The notes under the pieces: generated by a model
Told to the model about the DNA's origin: nothing
Database searches by the model: none
Seen by the model: only the letters and a program-made list of their open reading frames with translations
Shown here: piece by piece, positions 50,444 through 60,285 of the stretch
Numbering within the stretch: position 1 is the stretch's first letter
Layout: every line of letters starts with the position of its first letter
Source of the DNA: Shewanella canadensis
GTDB lineage: Bacteria > Pseudomonadota > Gammaproteobacteria > Enterobacterales > Shewanellaceae
Assembly: GCF_003966225.1 (NCBI RefSeq)
Contig: NZ_RXNU01000006.1
Location: forward strand, 1-64,000
Length of the DNA: 64,000 nt
Reading direction: 5' to 3'
Translations under genes and position numbers: made by a program

Positions 50444-51727
50444 TTACTCTGAAACCGGCTTAGATTTGGCTAATAGCGCTTCGGGAGCATCCTCACCTAT
50501 GGCGTCATCATTGGCATAAAATTGCTGCTCATCGAGCTGGCCTTCTGATTTTCCGATCACTACCGCTGTCATCATATCGCCGGTGACATTGGTGCTGGTT
50601 CTTATCATGTCGATGATACGGTCGATGGCAGCGATAAATGCGATTCCTTCCAGAGGTAAACCGACGACCCCCAGAGTCACAGATAGCATGACCATGGCGC
50701 TTCCTGGGACGCCTGCGGTGCCGACCGATGCTACCGTCGCAGTCACGGCGATTAGCATATAGTCTGTCATATCGAGTGGTATGCCATAGATCTGCGCAAT
50801 AAAGATGGCGGCGATTGCCGGGTAGATACCACCACAACCGTCCATATTCATCGTGGCCCCTAGTGGCAGAACAAAAGAACCATATTGCTTAGACACCCCC
50901 ATAGACTCGGTACAGCGTGTGCTGGCCGGTAAAGTGCCAAAACTCGATGCGGTAGTGAAAGCCACTAACTGAGCCGGCATCGCTTTTCTGAAAAATTGAA
51001 CCGGGCTGAGTTTCGCTGCAAACTTTACCAGGCCACCGTAAACAAAAACGATATGTATCAGTGCAGCCAGATAGATAGCACCAATAAACTTACCTAATGG
51101 TAAAAGCGTGGATAAACCATACTCACCGACGACCCAAGCCATCAAACCGAAGACGCCGATAGGGGTCAATTGTAATACCATGCGGGTTAACTGAAACATC
51201 ACCTCTGCCCCCGCCTCGAAACCGCGTTTCAGGGGCTCGGCTTTCTCACCCACTTTATTGATTGCGATACCAATTAAGGCAGCAAAGACGATGATCTGAA
51301 GTACCTTGCCTTCGGCCAGAGAGGCAAAAGGATTAACGGGGATCATGTTCAACAATACTTGAGCGAAGCCGGGAACATCACGTTCACGTACTTCAGTCGC
51401 AACCAGCTCCATTGAGCCGCCCATGTCGATCAGGGAGCCAACAGTGAGGCCAATGAGTGAGGCGAGTGTGCCGGTAAACATAAACATGGCCAGAGTTTTA
51501 AAGCTCAAACGTTTCAGGTTAACCTGTGAGCCTAAGGAGGTAATGCTGACGACGATGGCACATAAGATTAAAGGGGCGACCAGCATTTTTATGGCGCTGA
51601 TAAAGAGATCACCCAGAGGTCTGAGGACGGTTGCCGATTCGCCAAAAATTACGCCTGTTAACGCGCCTAAGATAAAGCCCGCGAGAACTTTTTGCCAGAA
51701 GGGGATCTGTTTAATGGTCTGCCACAT
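50444..51727 (-). CDS. Dicarboxylate/amino-acid:cation symporter (DAACS family)
   Basis: 427-aa member of the GltP/DctA/glutamate-carrier family: N-terminal scaffold helices (WQKVLAGFILGALTG), the hairpin motif TTASSFGTLPAS, the TM7 motif LGATMNMDGCGGIYPA and the second hairpin AGVPGSAMVMLSVTLG. The substrate is an acidic amino acid or C4-dicarboxylate taken up with Na+ or H+; motif details do not settle which. The ATG at 51727 (MWQTIKQIPFWQK) follows GGAA by eight bases and is preferred to 51739. A perfect TTAAACGG/CCGTTTAA inverted repeat (51771-51796) lies in its leader. Confidence 0.93.
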   Translation of the reverse strand: MWQTIKQIPFWQKVLAGFILGALTGVIFGESATVLRPLGDLFISAIKMLVAPLILCAIVVSITSLGSQVNLKRLSFKTLAMFMFTGTLASLIGLTVGSLIDMGGSMELVATEVRERDVPGFAQVLLNMIPVNPFASLAEGKVLQIIVFAALIGIAINKVGEKAEPLKRGFEAGAEVMFQLTRMVLQLTPIGVFGLMAWVVGEYGLSTLLPLGKFIGAIYLAALIHIVFVYGGLVKFAAKLSPVQFFRKAMPAQLVAFTTASSFGTLPASTRCTESMGVSKQYGSFVLPLGATMNMDGCGGIYPAIAAIFIAQIYGIPLDMTDYMLIAVTATVASVGTAGVPGSAMVMLSVTLGVVGLPLEGIAFIAAIDRIIDMIRTSTNVTGDMMTAVVIGKSEGQLDEQQFYANDDAIGEDAPEALLAKSKPVSE

Positions 51728-52015
51728 TATAAATTCCAATTAATTTTTATTCTTAATATTCAAAAAAGAGTTAAACGGTAATCTTTGTCCGTTTAAAAAG
51801 CTGAGGACCAACTCATCCCTTAAATTAGGGTTAGGTTATTATCCGAAGTTTTCATTGTATAGATAGAGTATCTTGCAAAACAAACCGATTTCGTTATAAC
51901 TTATTGTGATAATTAAGTTTGTTTTAATAACTTTAACCGTTAACACTTGGGTAACATAGCGTTATTGGCGTTATAGATAAACAAAAAATTACGAATTTTC
52001 ATTAGGTAAGCTTTA

Positions 52016-52438
52016 ATGACAGAGTTATGGTTGATGTTTAGCGCAGCTTTTCTTGCTGCAACCTTGTTACCAGGCGGATCAGAAGTTTTACTCGTCGCTA
52101 TATTGAATGATGATAGCTCCATCTGGTTATCTTTAGTCATAGTGGCAAGTATCGGGAATACTTTAGGGGCGATAACCAGCTATTATCTTGGTACCTTAGG
52201 TCGTTTTGCACGCAGTCCGGAGGCGATGGCTAAGGGGAAGTACCGACGGTCACTAGGTCTGATCCATAAGTATGGTTATTGGGCTCTGCTTCTCTCGTGG
52301 GCGCCGCTCATTGGAGACCTTTTGTGTTTATTAGCGGGATGGATGAAACTTCCGCTGGTGAAATCGAGTCTGATGATATTAATAGGCAAGAGTATTCGCT
52401 ACTTGTTGGTGGCAGCATTAGCGCTGCATTGGTTGTAA
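52016..52438 (+). CDS. yqaA: YqaA-family (DedA-like) membrane protein
   Basis: 140-aa inner-membrane protein with about four hydrophobic segments. It carries the VTT/DedA signatures FLAATLLPGGSEVLLVAIL, ASIGNTLGAITSYYLG and LLLSWAPLIGDLLCLLAGWM, as in E. coli YqaA. By family it may handle phospholipids or membrane potential; the exact role is unknown. It starts divergently from the symporter and ends 20 bases before the M16 protease. Confidence 0.88.
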   Translation: MTELWLMFSAAFLAATLLPGGSEVLLVAILNDDSSIWLSLVIVASIGNTLGAITSYYLGTLGRFARSPEAMAKGKYRRSLGLIHKYGYWALLLSWAPLIGDLLCLLAGWMKLPLVKSSLMILIGKSIRYLLVAALALHWL

Positions 52439-52458
52439 TTGGTATTAGGAGTAATAAA

Positions 52459-55293
52459 TTGAAAAAATGGATATTAGCTACGGCAATCACTGCGATTTTA
52501 GTTGGCTGTGCAGGCCAGCAACCGCAATCAAGTTTACCTACAGGTGTCACATTACTCGAAACGGTTAAAGTTGAAGAGTCACAGGTAGGCATTCCTTACA
52601 AAAAATATCTATTGTCCAACGGATTAACCCTTATCTTGCACCAAGATAGCTCAGATCCCTTAGTACATGTCGATGTGACTTATCATGTCGGTTCTGCCAG
52701 AGAGGTCGAAGGACGTTCTGGTTTTGCCCACCTTTTTGAACACATGATGTTCCAGGGCTCTGAACATGTCGGCGACGAACAGCATTTTAAAACCGTGACC
52801 GAAGCGGGTGGAACCCTTAATGGTACGACTAACACCGACAGAACCAACTACTTTGAAACTGTGCCCAGTAACCAGCTGGAAAAGATGTTGTGGCTTGAAT
52901 CTGATCGTATGGGATTTTTCCTGCCGGCCCTGACAGAGAAGAAGTTTGAAGTACAACGCGAAACGGTAAAGAATGAACGCGCGCAGCGAATCGACAATCA
53001 ACCCTACGGGCGAATGGGTGAGCTGTTTAATCAGGCGTTCTATCCCCAGGGACATCAATACTCCTGGCCTGTTATTGGTTGGCCGGAAGATCTGGAACGT
53101 GCCGATGTCGATGATGTGAGGCACTTCTTTCAACGTTGGTATGGCCCGAACAATGCGACGCTGACTATTGGCGGAGATTTCGATGAACTGCAGACCTTAG
53201 CTTGGGTTAATCAATATTTTGGTGAGATCCCAAGCGGTCCGGCAGTGACTGCGGACGAAAAACCATTAGTTACACTCGATAAAACTCGTTATATCTCTTT
53301 GGAGGACAGGGTACACCTTCCTCTGATACGCATAGGTTTCCCAACCGTTTATGCTCGTCATCAGGATGAGGCTGCACTGGATCTGCTCTCTAATATTCTG
53401 GGTGGCGGAAAAACTTCACTGTTTTATAAGAATTTAGTTAAAGACGGTTTTGCCGTTCAGGCTGGCGTGAGTCATCCATGTCAGGAGTTGGCTTGTCAGT
53501 TCTCTATGTATGCTCTGGCAAATCCAGCTAAGGGGGGGCAGCTGGCGGATCTTGAAAAAAGGATGCGAGAGTCGATCAGTGAGTTTGAGCAACGTGGTGT
53601 GACCGATGATGATCTGCAGAAAGTAAAGGTTCAGTTTGAGGCCAGTACCATATTCGGTCTTCAGAGTGTGTCTGGAAAAGTGTCGACATTAGCATTCAAC
53701 CAGACCTTTTCGGGCAATCCGGATATGATCTCCTCTGATTTGAAGCGTTACGCTAACGTAACCAAAGCCGATGTGATGCGGGTCTTTAACCGATACATTA
53801 AAGATAAACCTATGGTTGTTATGAGTGTGGTTCCCGAGGGACAAAGACAGCTCATTGCCCATGAAGATAACTTTATTGCACCCGCATTAAATGTGTCTGA
53901 GGTTGCTGTGCAAGGTGTTACCGATTATCAACAGATCTCTTCATCTTTCGATCGCACAACAATGCCGAAGGTTGGCGCCTCTGTGGCACTGAAATCTCCT
54001 GAGATTTGGAGCGGGCAACTTGCGAACGGCATTGAGGTGAGTGGAACCGAGAGTGAAGAGACCCCAACTGTTGAACTCGTTATCTACCTTAATGGTGGCC
54101 ATAGACTCATTCCTGTCGATAAGGCCGGTTTAGCAGGGCTAACGGCTTCTATGCTGAATGAATCGAGCCTGCAAAGAAGTGCTGAAGCGCTGGCTCAGGC
54201 CTTAGAGATGTTAGGCAGTAGTGTTAGCTTTGGAGCAAGTACCTATCAAAGCTACATTAAGGTCACGAGTCTGACTTCTCATTTAGACGAAACCTTAGAT
54301 ATCGTGAGGGAGCGTCTGTTTGAACCTGGATTTAAAGCGGCCGATTTCGAGCGACTCAAGCAGCAACAACTTCAAAGTTTGCAGCATATGATGTCGGATC
54401 CGGGCTATCTGGCTAATACCGCATTTGATGGTTTACTTTACGGTAATACTAATCCACTCGGTGTGAGCAGTAGCGGCACATTAGAGACGGTTTCGTCTCT
54501 CACCTTAGATGATGTAAAGGCGTTCTATCAGCAACAATATAGTGCAGGGAATGCTCAAGTTGTGGCCGTTGGTGATCTCAATGAATCTGAGATCTTAACT
54601 AAGTTAGCTCGCTTTTCTACTTGGAAAGGAGAGGGGGCTCAGTTACCCGACTTAACTCAGCTGCCTGAGTTGGCAGGTGGCACCATCTACATTCTGGATA
54701 AGCCAGGTGCCGCTCAGTCTGTCATCAAGATAGGTAAGCGAGCGTTACCCTATGACACTACAGGCGACTTTTATAAATCTTACCTGATGAATTATCCGTT
54801 AGGTGGGGCGTTTAATAGTCGTATCAACCTCAATCTGCGCGAAGACAAAGGTTACACTTATGGTGCCAGAAGTTATTTCTCCGGTGGCAGCGAGTTGGGT
54901 GTGTTTGTCGCCCAGGCTAATGTTCGCAGCGATGTAACATCACTGGCTCTTGTTGAGTTTTTCAAAGAGATTAAAGGATACCGTCAATCCGGGATCACAG
55001 ACGAAGAACTTGCTTTCATGAAGGCTTCGGTTTCTCAAGGAAAAGCGCTCGATTACGAGACTCCTTATCAGAAAGCCGGTTTCCTGCGTCTTATTCAACG
55101 TTATCATCTCGACGCTAACTTTACTGAGCAACAGACAGAGATCACTCAGAGTGTGACCAAAACTGAGCTTAACCATCTGGCCAAAGAACAGTTGGATCTC
55201 GATGAGATGGTGGTGTTAATTGTGGGCGATAAGACGACGATAGAGGCGGATATTAAAGCACTTGGATATCCGGTGAAAACTTTAGAGTTGTAA
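52459..55293 (+). CDS. M16-family zinc protease, lipoprotein
   Basis: 944-aa double-domain metalloprotease. The start is TTG at 52459: AGGAG lies seven bases upstream and it yields a lipoprotein signal (KKWILATAITAILVGC, Cys17). The HxxEH zinc motif is His91-Glu94-His95 (HLFEHMMFQG), with the distal glutamate in ETVKNERAQR. The second half (from about residue 520) is the inactive M16 partner, with LREDKGYTYGARSYF near its end. It is a predicted outer-membrane or periplasmic peptidase. The open frame extends back to 52279 only by overlapping yqaA. Confidence 0.93.
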   Translation: MKKWILATAITAILVGCAGQQPQSSLPTGVTLLETVKVEESQVGIPYKKYLLSNGLTLILHQDSSDPLVHVDVTYHVGSAREVEGRSGFAHLFEHMMFQGSEHVGDEQHFKTVTEAGGTLNGTTNTDRTNYFETVPSNQLEKMLWLESDRMGFFLPALTEKKFEVQRETVKNERAQRIDNQPYGRMGELFNQAFYPQGHQYSWPVIGWPEDLERADVDDVRHFFQRWYGPNNATLTIGGDFDELQTLAWVNQYFGEIPSGPAVTADEKPLVTLDKTRYISLEDRVHLPLIRIGFPTVYARHQDEAALDLLSNILGGGKTSLFYKNLVKDGFAVQAGVSHPCQELACQFSMYALANPAKGGQLADLEKRMRESISEFEQRGVTDDDLQKVKVQFEASTIFGLQSVSGKVSTLAFNQTFSGNPDMISSDLKRYANVTKADVMRVFNRYIKDKPMVVMSVVPEGQRQLIAHEDNFIAPALNVSEVAVQGVTDYQQISSSFDRTTMPKVGASVALKSPEIWSGQLANGIEVSGTESEETPTVELVIYLNGGHRLIPVDKAGLAGLTASMLNESSLQRSAEALAQALEMLGSSVSFGASTYQSYIKVTSLTSHLDETLDIVRERLFEPGFKAADFERLKQQQLQSLQHMMSDPGYLANTAFDGLLYGNTNPLGVSSSGTLETVSSLTLDDVKAFYQQQYSAGNAQVVAVGDLNESEILTKLARFSTWKGEGAQLPDLTQLPELAGGTIYILDKPGAAQSVIKIGKRALPYDTTGDFYKSYLMNYPLGGAFNSRINLNLREDKGYTYGARSYFSGGSELGVFVAQANVRSDVTSLALVEFFKEIKGYRQSGITDEELAFMKASVSQGKALDYETPYQKAGFLRLIQRYHLDANFTEQQTEITQSVTKTELNHLAKEQLDLDEMVVLIVGDKTTIEADIKALGYPVKTLEL

Positions 55294-55326
55294 TATTCGA
55301 AATTGACCATATATCTAAGAGATATA

Positions 55327-55410
55327 AAAGTAGCGGTATCTGTAAATTTATCAATGACAGGAAAGAGTAACTGCTTCTGTGCCGTAGATATTTTGATACC
55401 GCTTTACTTT
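55327..55410. promoter_or_regulatory. Long hairpin upstream of gshA
   Basis: AAAGTAGCGGTATC (55327-55340) is complementary, with a two-base bulge, to GATACCGCTTTACTTT (55395-55410) across a 54-base loop. It is about 100 bases before the gshA start; no ligand class fits. Confidence 0.4.
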
Positions 55411-55509
55411 ATGACTCAATAGAGAGTTAACTAGCTAAATAGGAATGTGAGCCTTTAATGCTTTACTGAAAGTAATGAATGGCTGGGCTGGTCTTACTCG
55501 TATAAGTAA

Positions 55510-57144
55510 ATGATGATGAAACTAGAGAAAAAAATATTGAACTCTTTCAATGAACTGATTGGACATCTCTCTGATTCTGAGGGGCGTAATGCACTAAAGG
55601 GAATGCAGCGTGGAATTGAACGCGAAGCATTGAGGATCAATAGCTCTGGACACCTTGCTACAGACGGTCATCCTAAGGCGCTAGGCTCTGCATTAACTCA
55701 CCCAAGGATCACTACAGATTACAGTGAATCTTTACTCGAGTTTATTACTCCGGTCTTCAGTGATATAAATAGTTTACTCGACGATCTGACCTATACTCAC
55801 GCCTTCACCGTCCAGAATTTAGATAGTCAACGCCTCTGGCCTGTCAGTATGCCTTGTTATGTGGGCGATACGGCAGCGATTCCTATTGCTGATTATGGCT
55901 CGTCAAATGTGGGTCAGATGAAACGCTTATACCGAAAAGGTTTAACCTATCGTTATGGCGCTCAAATGCAGATTATTTCCGGTGTGCATTTTAATTTTTC
56001 TGTGTCAGATACCTTGTGGGACAAGCTCTACAATTTAAGTGATACTCAAGTCTCTAAGAGTGATTTTATCTCCGAGTCTTATCTGGGACTCATTCGTAAT
56101 TACCGCCATATGGTTTGGGTGTTACCCTATCTGTTTGGTGCCTCTCCAGCCTTGTGCGGCTCATTTATTAAAGATCAGAAGACAGACATCGAATTTGAGA
56201 AGATGGGTAAGGGGACATTATACCTGCCTTACGCCACCTCACTGAGAATGAGCGATCTCGGGTACACGAATAAAGAGCAAGAGCAGTTAGACATCAGCTA
56301 TGACTCCCTCGAACAGTATCTGGAGGGGATGAACGGTGCGATAAACATGCCGTCAGCTAACTTCGAGAAGATAGGCGTTAAGGTCGATGGCGAATTTCGT
56401 CAACTGAATGCCAACGTACTCCAGATTGAAAATGAATTTTACTCGCCTATCCGTGCTAAGCGTGTAGCTTTAGATGATGAAAAGCCTTCAGAGGCACTCG
56501 CGCGGGGCGGTATCGAATATATCGAAGTCAGGGCATTGGATGTGAACCCGTACAGTCCGGTGGGTATCGAGGCATCACAGATCCGGTTTCTCGACTTATT
56601 CTTAATGTATTGTCTGCTAAATGAATCGCCAACATCCGATTCTGTGCAAGAAAATGAAATTTCAAATAACCTTAATCGAGTGGTTTTAGAAGGTCGCAGG
56701 CCTGATCTTGAGTTAAGTCGAAATGGTGAGTCTGTCCTACTCTCAACCTGGATGAGGGAGATGTTCGATGAGTTGAAAAAACTTGCGTCGTTACTCGATA
56801 ATGAAGGTGAGCATCACTATAGTGATGCACTCGACAGATGGCAAAGTGCTGTGACCGATCCTGATTTAACCATCTCAGGGCAGATCATGAAAGAACTTAG
56901 TAGCTCTCAGGTCGATCATGGTTGTTGGGTCAAAAAATTAGCCGAAGAGTATCACGACATACTGAGTCGTTACTCCTTGCCTGAGGAGGTGTTGTTGCAA
57001 TATCAGCAAGCGGCAAGTCGTTCTTTAGAGCAACAGGCAAAGATAGAGTCAGAGTCGACTCAAGACTTTGAAGAGTATTTAGCCGACTATTTTAATGATG
57101 ACAGCGTTTCATTTGAAACCTCAAAGGTTGTTAGTTCAGTATGA
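55510..57144 (+). CDS. gshA: Glutamate-cysteine ligase GshA
   Basis: 544-aa first enzyme of glutathione synthesis (glutamate + cysteine + ATP). It is of the E. coli type: GMQRGIEREALRI, SALTHPRITTDYSESLLEFITP, the QIISGVHFNFS active-site segment and YIEVRALDVNP. Three ATG codons (55510, 55513, 55516) are in frame without a strong ribosome-binding site; the first is annotated. Its stop overlaps the next lipoprotein start (ATGA). Confidence 0.95.
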   Translation: MMMKLEKKILNSFNELIGHLSDSEGRNALKGMQRGIEREALRINSSGHLATDGHPKALGSALTHPRITTDYSESLLEFITPVFSDINSLLDDLTYTHAFTVQNLDSQRLWPVSMPCYVGDTAAIPIADYGSSNVGQMKRLYRKGLTYRYGAQMQIISGVHFNFSVSDTLWDKLYNLSDTQVSKSDFISESYLGLIRNYRHMVWVLPYLFGASPALCGSFIKDQKTDIEFEKMGKGTLYLPYATSLRMSDLGYTNKEQEQLDISYDSLEQYLEGMNGAINMPSANFEKIGVKVDGEFRQLNANVLQIENEFYSPIRAKRVALDDEKPSEALARGGIEYIEVRALDVNPYSPVGIEASQIRFLDLFLMYCLLNESPTSDSVQENEISNNLNRVVLEGRRPDLELSRNGESVLLSTWMREMFDELKKLASLLDNEGEHHYSDALDRWQSAVTDPDLTISGQIMKELSSSQVDHGCWVKKLAEEYHDILSRYSLPEEVLLQYQQAASRSLEQQAKIESESTQDFEEYLADYFNDDSVSFETSKVVSSV

Positions 57145-57581
57145 GCCGCTTATGCTCAAGGGGGGCTTTAGCCCTGCTAGCTAGCTTAGTACTTTTATCG
57201 GGCTGTGCTTCACAGCCCGATAAGAGTCTGCAATGTGGCATCGTTTCGGGTTATCTCGAGCCGGATGCTAATCAGGACCTTTATCGTGTAGTGGTTACCC
57301 ATCTCAATGGTAAGCCTGTGATCTCTAAACCTAACTATCAGCTCTCTCCCGGAGTCTATGAGTTTACCCTCGCTGAGTTGATTAGTTCGCCATCGCTGAA
57401 AGTAAAGCTCGCCGCAAGAACACCTAAAGTACTCTCTGTAACCGTTGACGCTGAGCAGCGCTATCATTTAGGCGCAAAGTTTAATACGGATAAACGCTAT
57501 AGAGGCAATGACACCGGGTATTGGCAACCTGAGGTCTGGCTTCAAGAGTACCATGAGTGCGAGCTATCCCAACCTGAGTAA
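57141..57581 (+). CDS. Hypothetical lipoprotein, 146 aa
   Basis: An N-terminal lipoprotein signal (ALLASLVLLSGC, Cys about 22) is followed by a soluble, beta-rich looking domain with conserved-looking PGVYEFTLAEL and a Cys near the C-terminus. No domain is recognised. The ATGA overlap with gshA implies co-translation, so the product may be functionally tied to gshA expression. Confidence 0.75.
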   Translation: MSRLCSRGALALLASLVLLSGCASQPDKSLQCGIVSGYLEPDANQDLYRVVVTHLNGKPVISKPNYQLSPGVYEFTLAELISSPSLKVKLAARTPKVLSVTVDAEQRYHLGAKFNTDKRYRGNDTGYWQPEVWLQEYHECELSQPE

Positions 57582-57787
57582 TAAAACTGCAGTTTGGCGC
57601 GAAGACTTTTTATTAGTGGTTTTTGTGTGGGTTTTATTATGAGGGGGATTGGTATTATTGGTCGAATCTTTCTCTCTAAATAAATTCCGTGTCAATTCTC
57701 CCTGTTTTTAACATACGATAATTGCTTCTTTTTTCTATCAATGTGAAACTATTACTTTGATAATTTTGCTCTTTGGTCTCCGCACAT

Positions 57788-58405
57788 ATGAAATTGTATT
57801 CGGTTTTTATTTCGGCTTGTTTAGCACTGTTTCTTTCGGGATGCGCCACCTCTCCTCCTAAAGAACCCGAAAATTTATGTTCTATCTATAAAGAGAATCG
57901 CTCCTGGTATAAAGCCGCCAAGAATACTCAAGAGAAGTGGGGAGTACCGGTGCACGTCCCTCTGGCTATGATGTATCAGGAGAGCTCTTTTAAACATAAC
58001 GCCGCGCCTCCGATGGAGTATTTCCTTGGCTTTATCCCGATAGGACGTGCCAGTGACGCCTATGGTTATGCCCAGGCAAAGACGATGACATGGGATGATT
58101 ATGTCAAAGAGACGGGGAACTCCTGGTCCAGTCGAAGTGATTTCGATGATGCCATGGATTTTATGGGCTGGTTTATCTATAAAACCCATAAGATCAACGG
58201 GGTGTCTAAGTGGGATGCCAGAAATCAGTACCTGAATTATCATGAAGGCTGGGGCGGGTACAAGCGTAAGACCTATAATCAGAAAGCCTGGTTAGTTAAA
58301 GTGGCTAAAAAGGTCGACGATAGGTCGAAACGTTATGCCGCTCAATATCGCACTTGTCAGGAAGATCTCGATTCATCCTGGTTATGGCGTTTGTTCTTTG
58401 GTTAG
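57788..58405 (+). CDS. Lytic-transglycosylase-like lipoprotein
   Basis: 205-aa lipoprotein (lipobox FLSGC, Cys19). The SLT-like domain has the catalytic glutamate at residue 65 in MMYQESSFKHNA, then ASDAYGYAQAKTMTWDDY and YLNYHEGWGGYKR, the pattern of peptidoglycan lytic transglycosylases. The ATG at 57788 is chosen; a TTG at 57773 would add five residues, and no strong ribosome-binding site discriminates. It should cleave glycan strands at the inner face of the outer membrane. Confidence 0.82.
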   Translation: MKLYSVFISACLALFLSGCATSPPKEPENLCSIYKENRSWYKAAKNTQEKWGVPVHVPLAMMYQESSFKHNAAPPMEYFLGFIPIGRASDAYGYAQAKTMTWDDYVKETGNSWSSRSDFDDAMDFMGWFIYKTHKINGVSKWDARNQYLNYHEGWGGYKRKTYNQKAWLVKVAKKVDDRSKRYAAQYRTCQEDLDSSWLWRLFFG

Positions 58406-58437
58406 AGTTTCTATGTTATTGCCCGCTCTTTAAGATT

Positions 58438-58466
58438 AAGCCCCCGAATGTACCGGGGCTTTTTAT
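58438..58466 (+). terminator. Terminator after the transglycosylase gene
   Basis: The stem AAGCCCC/GGGGCTT around GAATGTACC is followed by T4A. Confidence 0.8.
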
Positions 58467-58504
58467 TACTTATAAAAAGTGCCTGCTAGGCTAAACCGAT
58501 ATTT

Positions 58505-58518
58505 ATACCGATTGGTAT
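58505..58518. repeat. Dispersed palindrome copy (ATACCGATTGGTAT)
   Basis: Lies between the convergent transglycosylase and GGDEF genes; same family as at 5625, 30346 and 50327. Confidence 0.8.
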
Positions 58519-58546
58519 TATACCTGCTGGAGTATGGCTAACATCG

Positions 58547-59785
58547 CTAAGCGCACTGTTTACTGCGCTTATGATCATACATACCTATATCTGCGGTTCG
58601 AAAGGCCTGTTGCCAGTTGTTTCGATATTCTGCGATTCCGAAGCTGAAGTGAACCTTTGTCGTTTCACTATCCAGTTCCTGCTGGATTTTGGCCAAATCG
58701 GCCATAATATTTTCTAACGGCCCATGACATATGGCAATAAATTCATCGCCCCCATAACGTGCGACGAGTTGATGTTCATGCCAATGGCGCTTTAACACTC
58801 GTGCCAGTAACCGTAGGGCGTTATCTCCGGCTTGATGACCGCCACTGTCGTTGATCTGTTTTAAGTTATCCAAATCTATCAGTATCAGGAAACAGCCAAA
58901 ATGAGATTTAATGGTCCAGTGTTCCAGCCTTTCTTCGAAGCGTTGACGGTTGTAGAGAGAGGTGAGGCTATCGTAGTTAGCTAACGTCTGGATTTGACGC
59001 GTTTTTTGATACAAGGCGATGGCATTCTCGGCTTCGTGGGTCAAGATGCTGACAAGATTACGGTCATAGTGACCGAAAGCCTTAGTCACGCTACTGTCTA
59101 AATTAATCATCGCATACAGCTTGCCATCAATCTGGATAGGGCTTGAAAGCGTAGAGCGGATAGGGCAGTCAGGTGCGGTCAGAAGGAGTTCCTGTTCTGC
59201 ATCGGTTAATGAACTATGGGAATTAATATTCTCTATATTATCAATGACGACGACTTTATCGCAGCGACCTTCGGTCAATCGGAATTCGAAAGACTGCTCC
59301 AGATGAAATTTAACTTGTCGTATTTTTTCGATATTGATGCCAACCGCCGATTCGAAGTGGAGTTGCTGATTATCGGGATCGACTCGGATGATACTTCCCA
59401 TCTCTGCGCCTTCAATGCTGCTAACGGCTTTTTTCAGCAAGGCATCTAAGAATGCCTGTTCATTTTTATAATGACTGGAGAGGTTAACGAGTTCAAAGGT
59501 GGTGTTATTGATATGCACTATCTGTTGCAGGTGCAGCCATAGACGGTTTAATCGTCCCTGATGCAGGTAGTAACTCAAGCTATAACCCAAAGTGTAGATG
59601 CTGGAAACCAACAGCAGTTTCAATAATAAAGCACTATCAAAACTTGAATTGAAAAATGTCAGCCAAGTGACAAGTAAGAGTAATAGTGGTGCACCGAGCA
59701 GACCAAAGTGAAACTTGAGATCTAAGCTATCAATTTGTCTCTTCTTTAGACCGTCTCTTTCTGTCACTTTGGTTATTCTATCCAT
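58547..59785 (-). CDS. GAF-GGDEF diguanylate cyclase
   Basis: 412-aa probable c-di-GMP synthase. After two N-terminal membrane segments (about residues 24-75) comes a GAF domain (about 95-240, SSIEGAEMGSIIRVD to FGHYDRNLV), then a GGDEF domain with NYDSLTSLYNRQRF, LIDLDNLKQINDSGGHQAGD and an intact ARYGGDEF. No clear RxxD inhibitory site precedes the motif. The ATG at 59785 follows AGG by about seven bases and is favoured over a TTG 24 bases upstream. Confidence 0.92.
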   Translation of the reverse strand: MDRITKVTERDGLKKRQIDSLDLKFHFGLLGAPLLLLLVTWLTFFNSSFDSALLLKLLLVSSIYTLGYSLSYYLHQGRLNRLWLHLQQIVHINNTTFELVNLSSHYKNEQAFLDALLKKAVSSIEGAEMGSIIRVDPDNQQLHFESAVGINIEKIRQVKFHLEQSFEFRLTEGRCDKVVVIDNIENINSHSSLTDAEQELLLTAPDCPIRSTLSSPIQIDGKLYAMINLDSSVTKAFGHYDRNLVSILTHEAENAIALYQKTRQIQTLANYDSLTSLYNRQRFEERLEHWTIKSHFGCFLILIDLDNLKQINDSGGHQAGDNALRLLARVLKRHWHEHQLVARYGGDEFIAICHGPLENIMADLAKIQQELDSETTKVHFSFGIAEYRNNWQQAFRTADIGMYDHKRSKQCA

Positions 59786-60285
59786 AGTAAACCTGTTTAC
59801 TTTGTTCAAATTGCCTTTGCATAGGCGCTTAGGAAAATTTATTGTCTGATTGTAAGTGAAAGTCAGTAATTTTTTTACCTTTTATGGTGATAATAAGTCA
59901 ATAAGCGGGTTTTAAAAGTGTGCTTAGTCTCATTGGTGATGCCAGATAATAAATACTATTGATTTAAATGGTTATAAATCTGTATCAATAAGTTATTTGC
60001 AGTGTAATAAGCGCTAGGCGATAATCACGACCTGGCTTGGGGGAGCCGTTTACTCTAGGCGTTATTTATATTGTTAAGTCATCCAGATATGCAGCTTCAA
60101 GCGGGTGAATAGAGAGTGGTATTTCTGGTTCTTTTGCCGGGAACGACACTCAACTTGCTGGCAGAGACTGAGAAAGACCAGGCTTAAAGACTTGGAACTC
60201 GTTCTCTTTGGAACTCGCATTAGCAGGTGGCTTACCTATATAATGCGCCCAAAAATATAAGTAACACCCTACATAAGGAATAAAA
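59786..60285. promoter_or_regulatory. Divergent region upstream of purE
   Basis: About 500 bases between the GGDEF gene and purE. TTGGAACTCG occurs twice with a 16-base period (60192-60201 and 60208-60217), followed by a consensus -10 TATAAT (60239-60244) 42 bases before the purE ATG. No good -35 is present, which suggests activator control. No canonical PurR box was seen. Confidence 0.5.

Noticed and set aside
52279..52458. Longer start for the M16 protease
   Set aside because: It overlaps yqaA in another frame; a ribosome-binding site and lipoprotein signal mark 52459.
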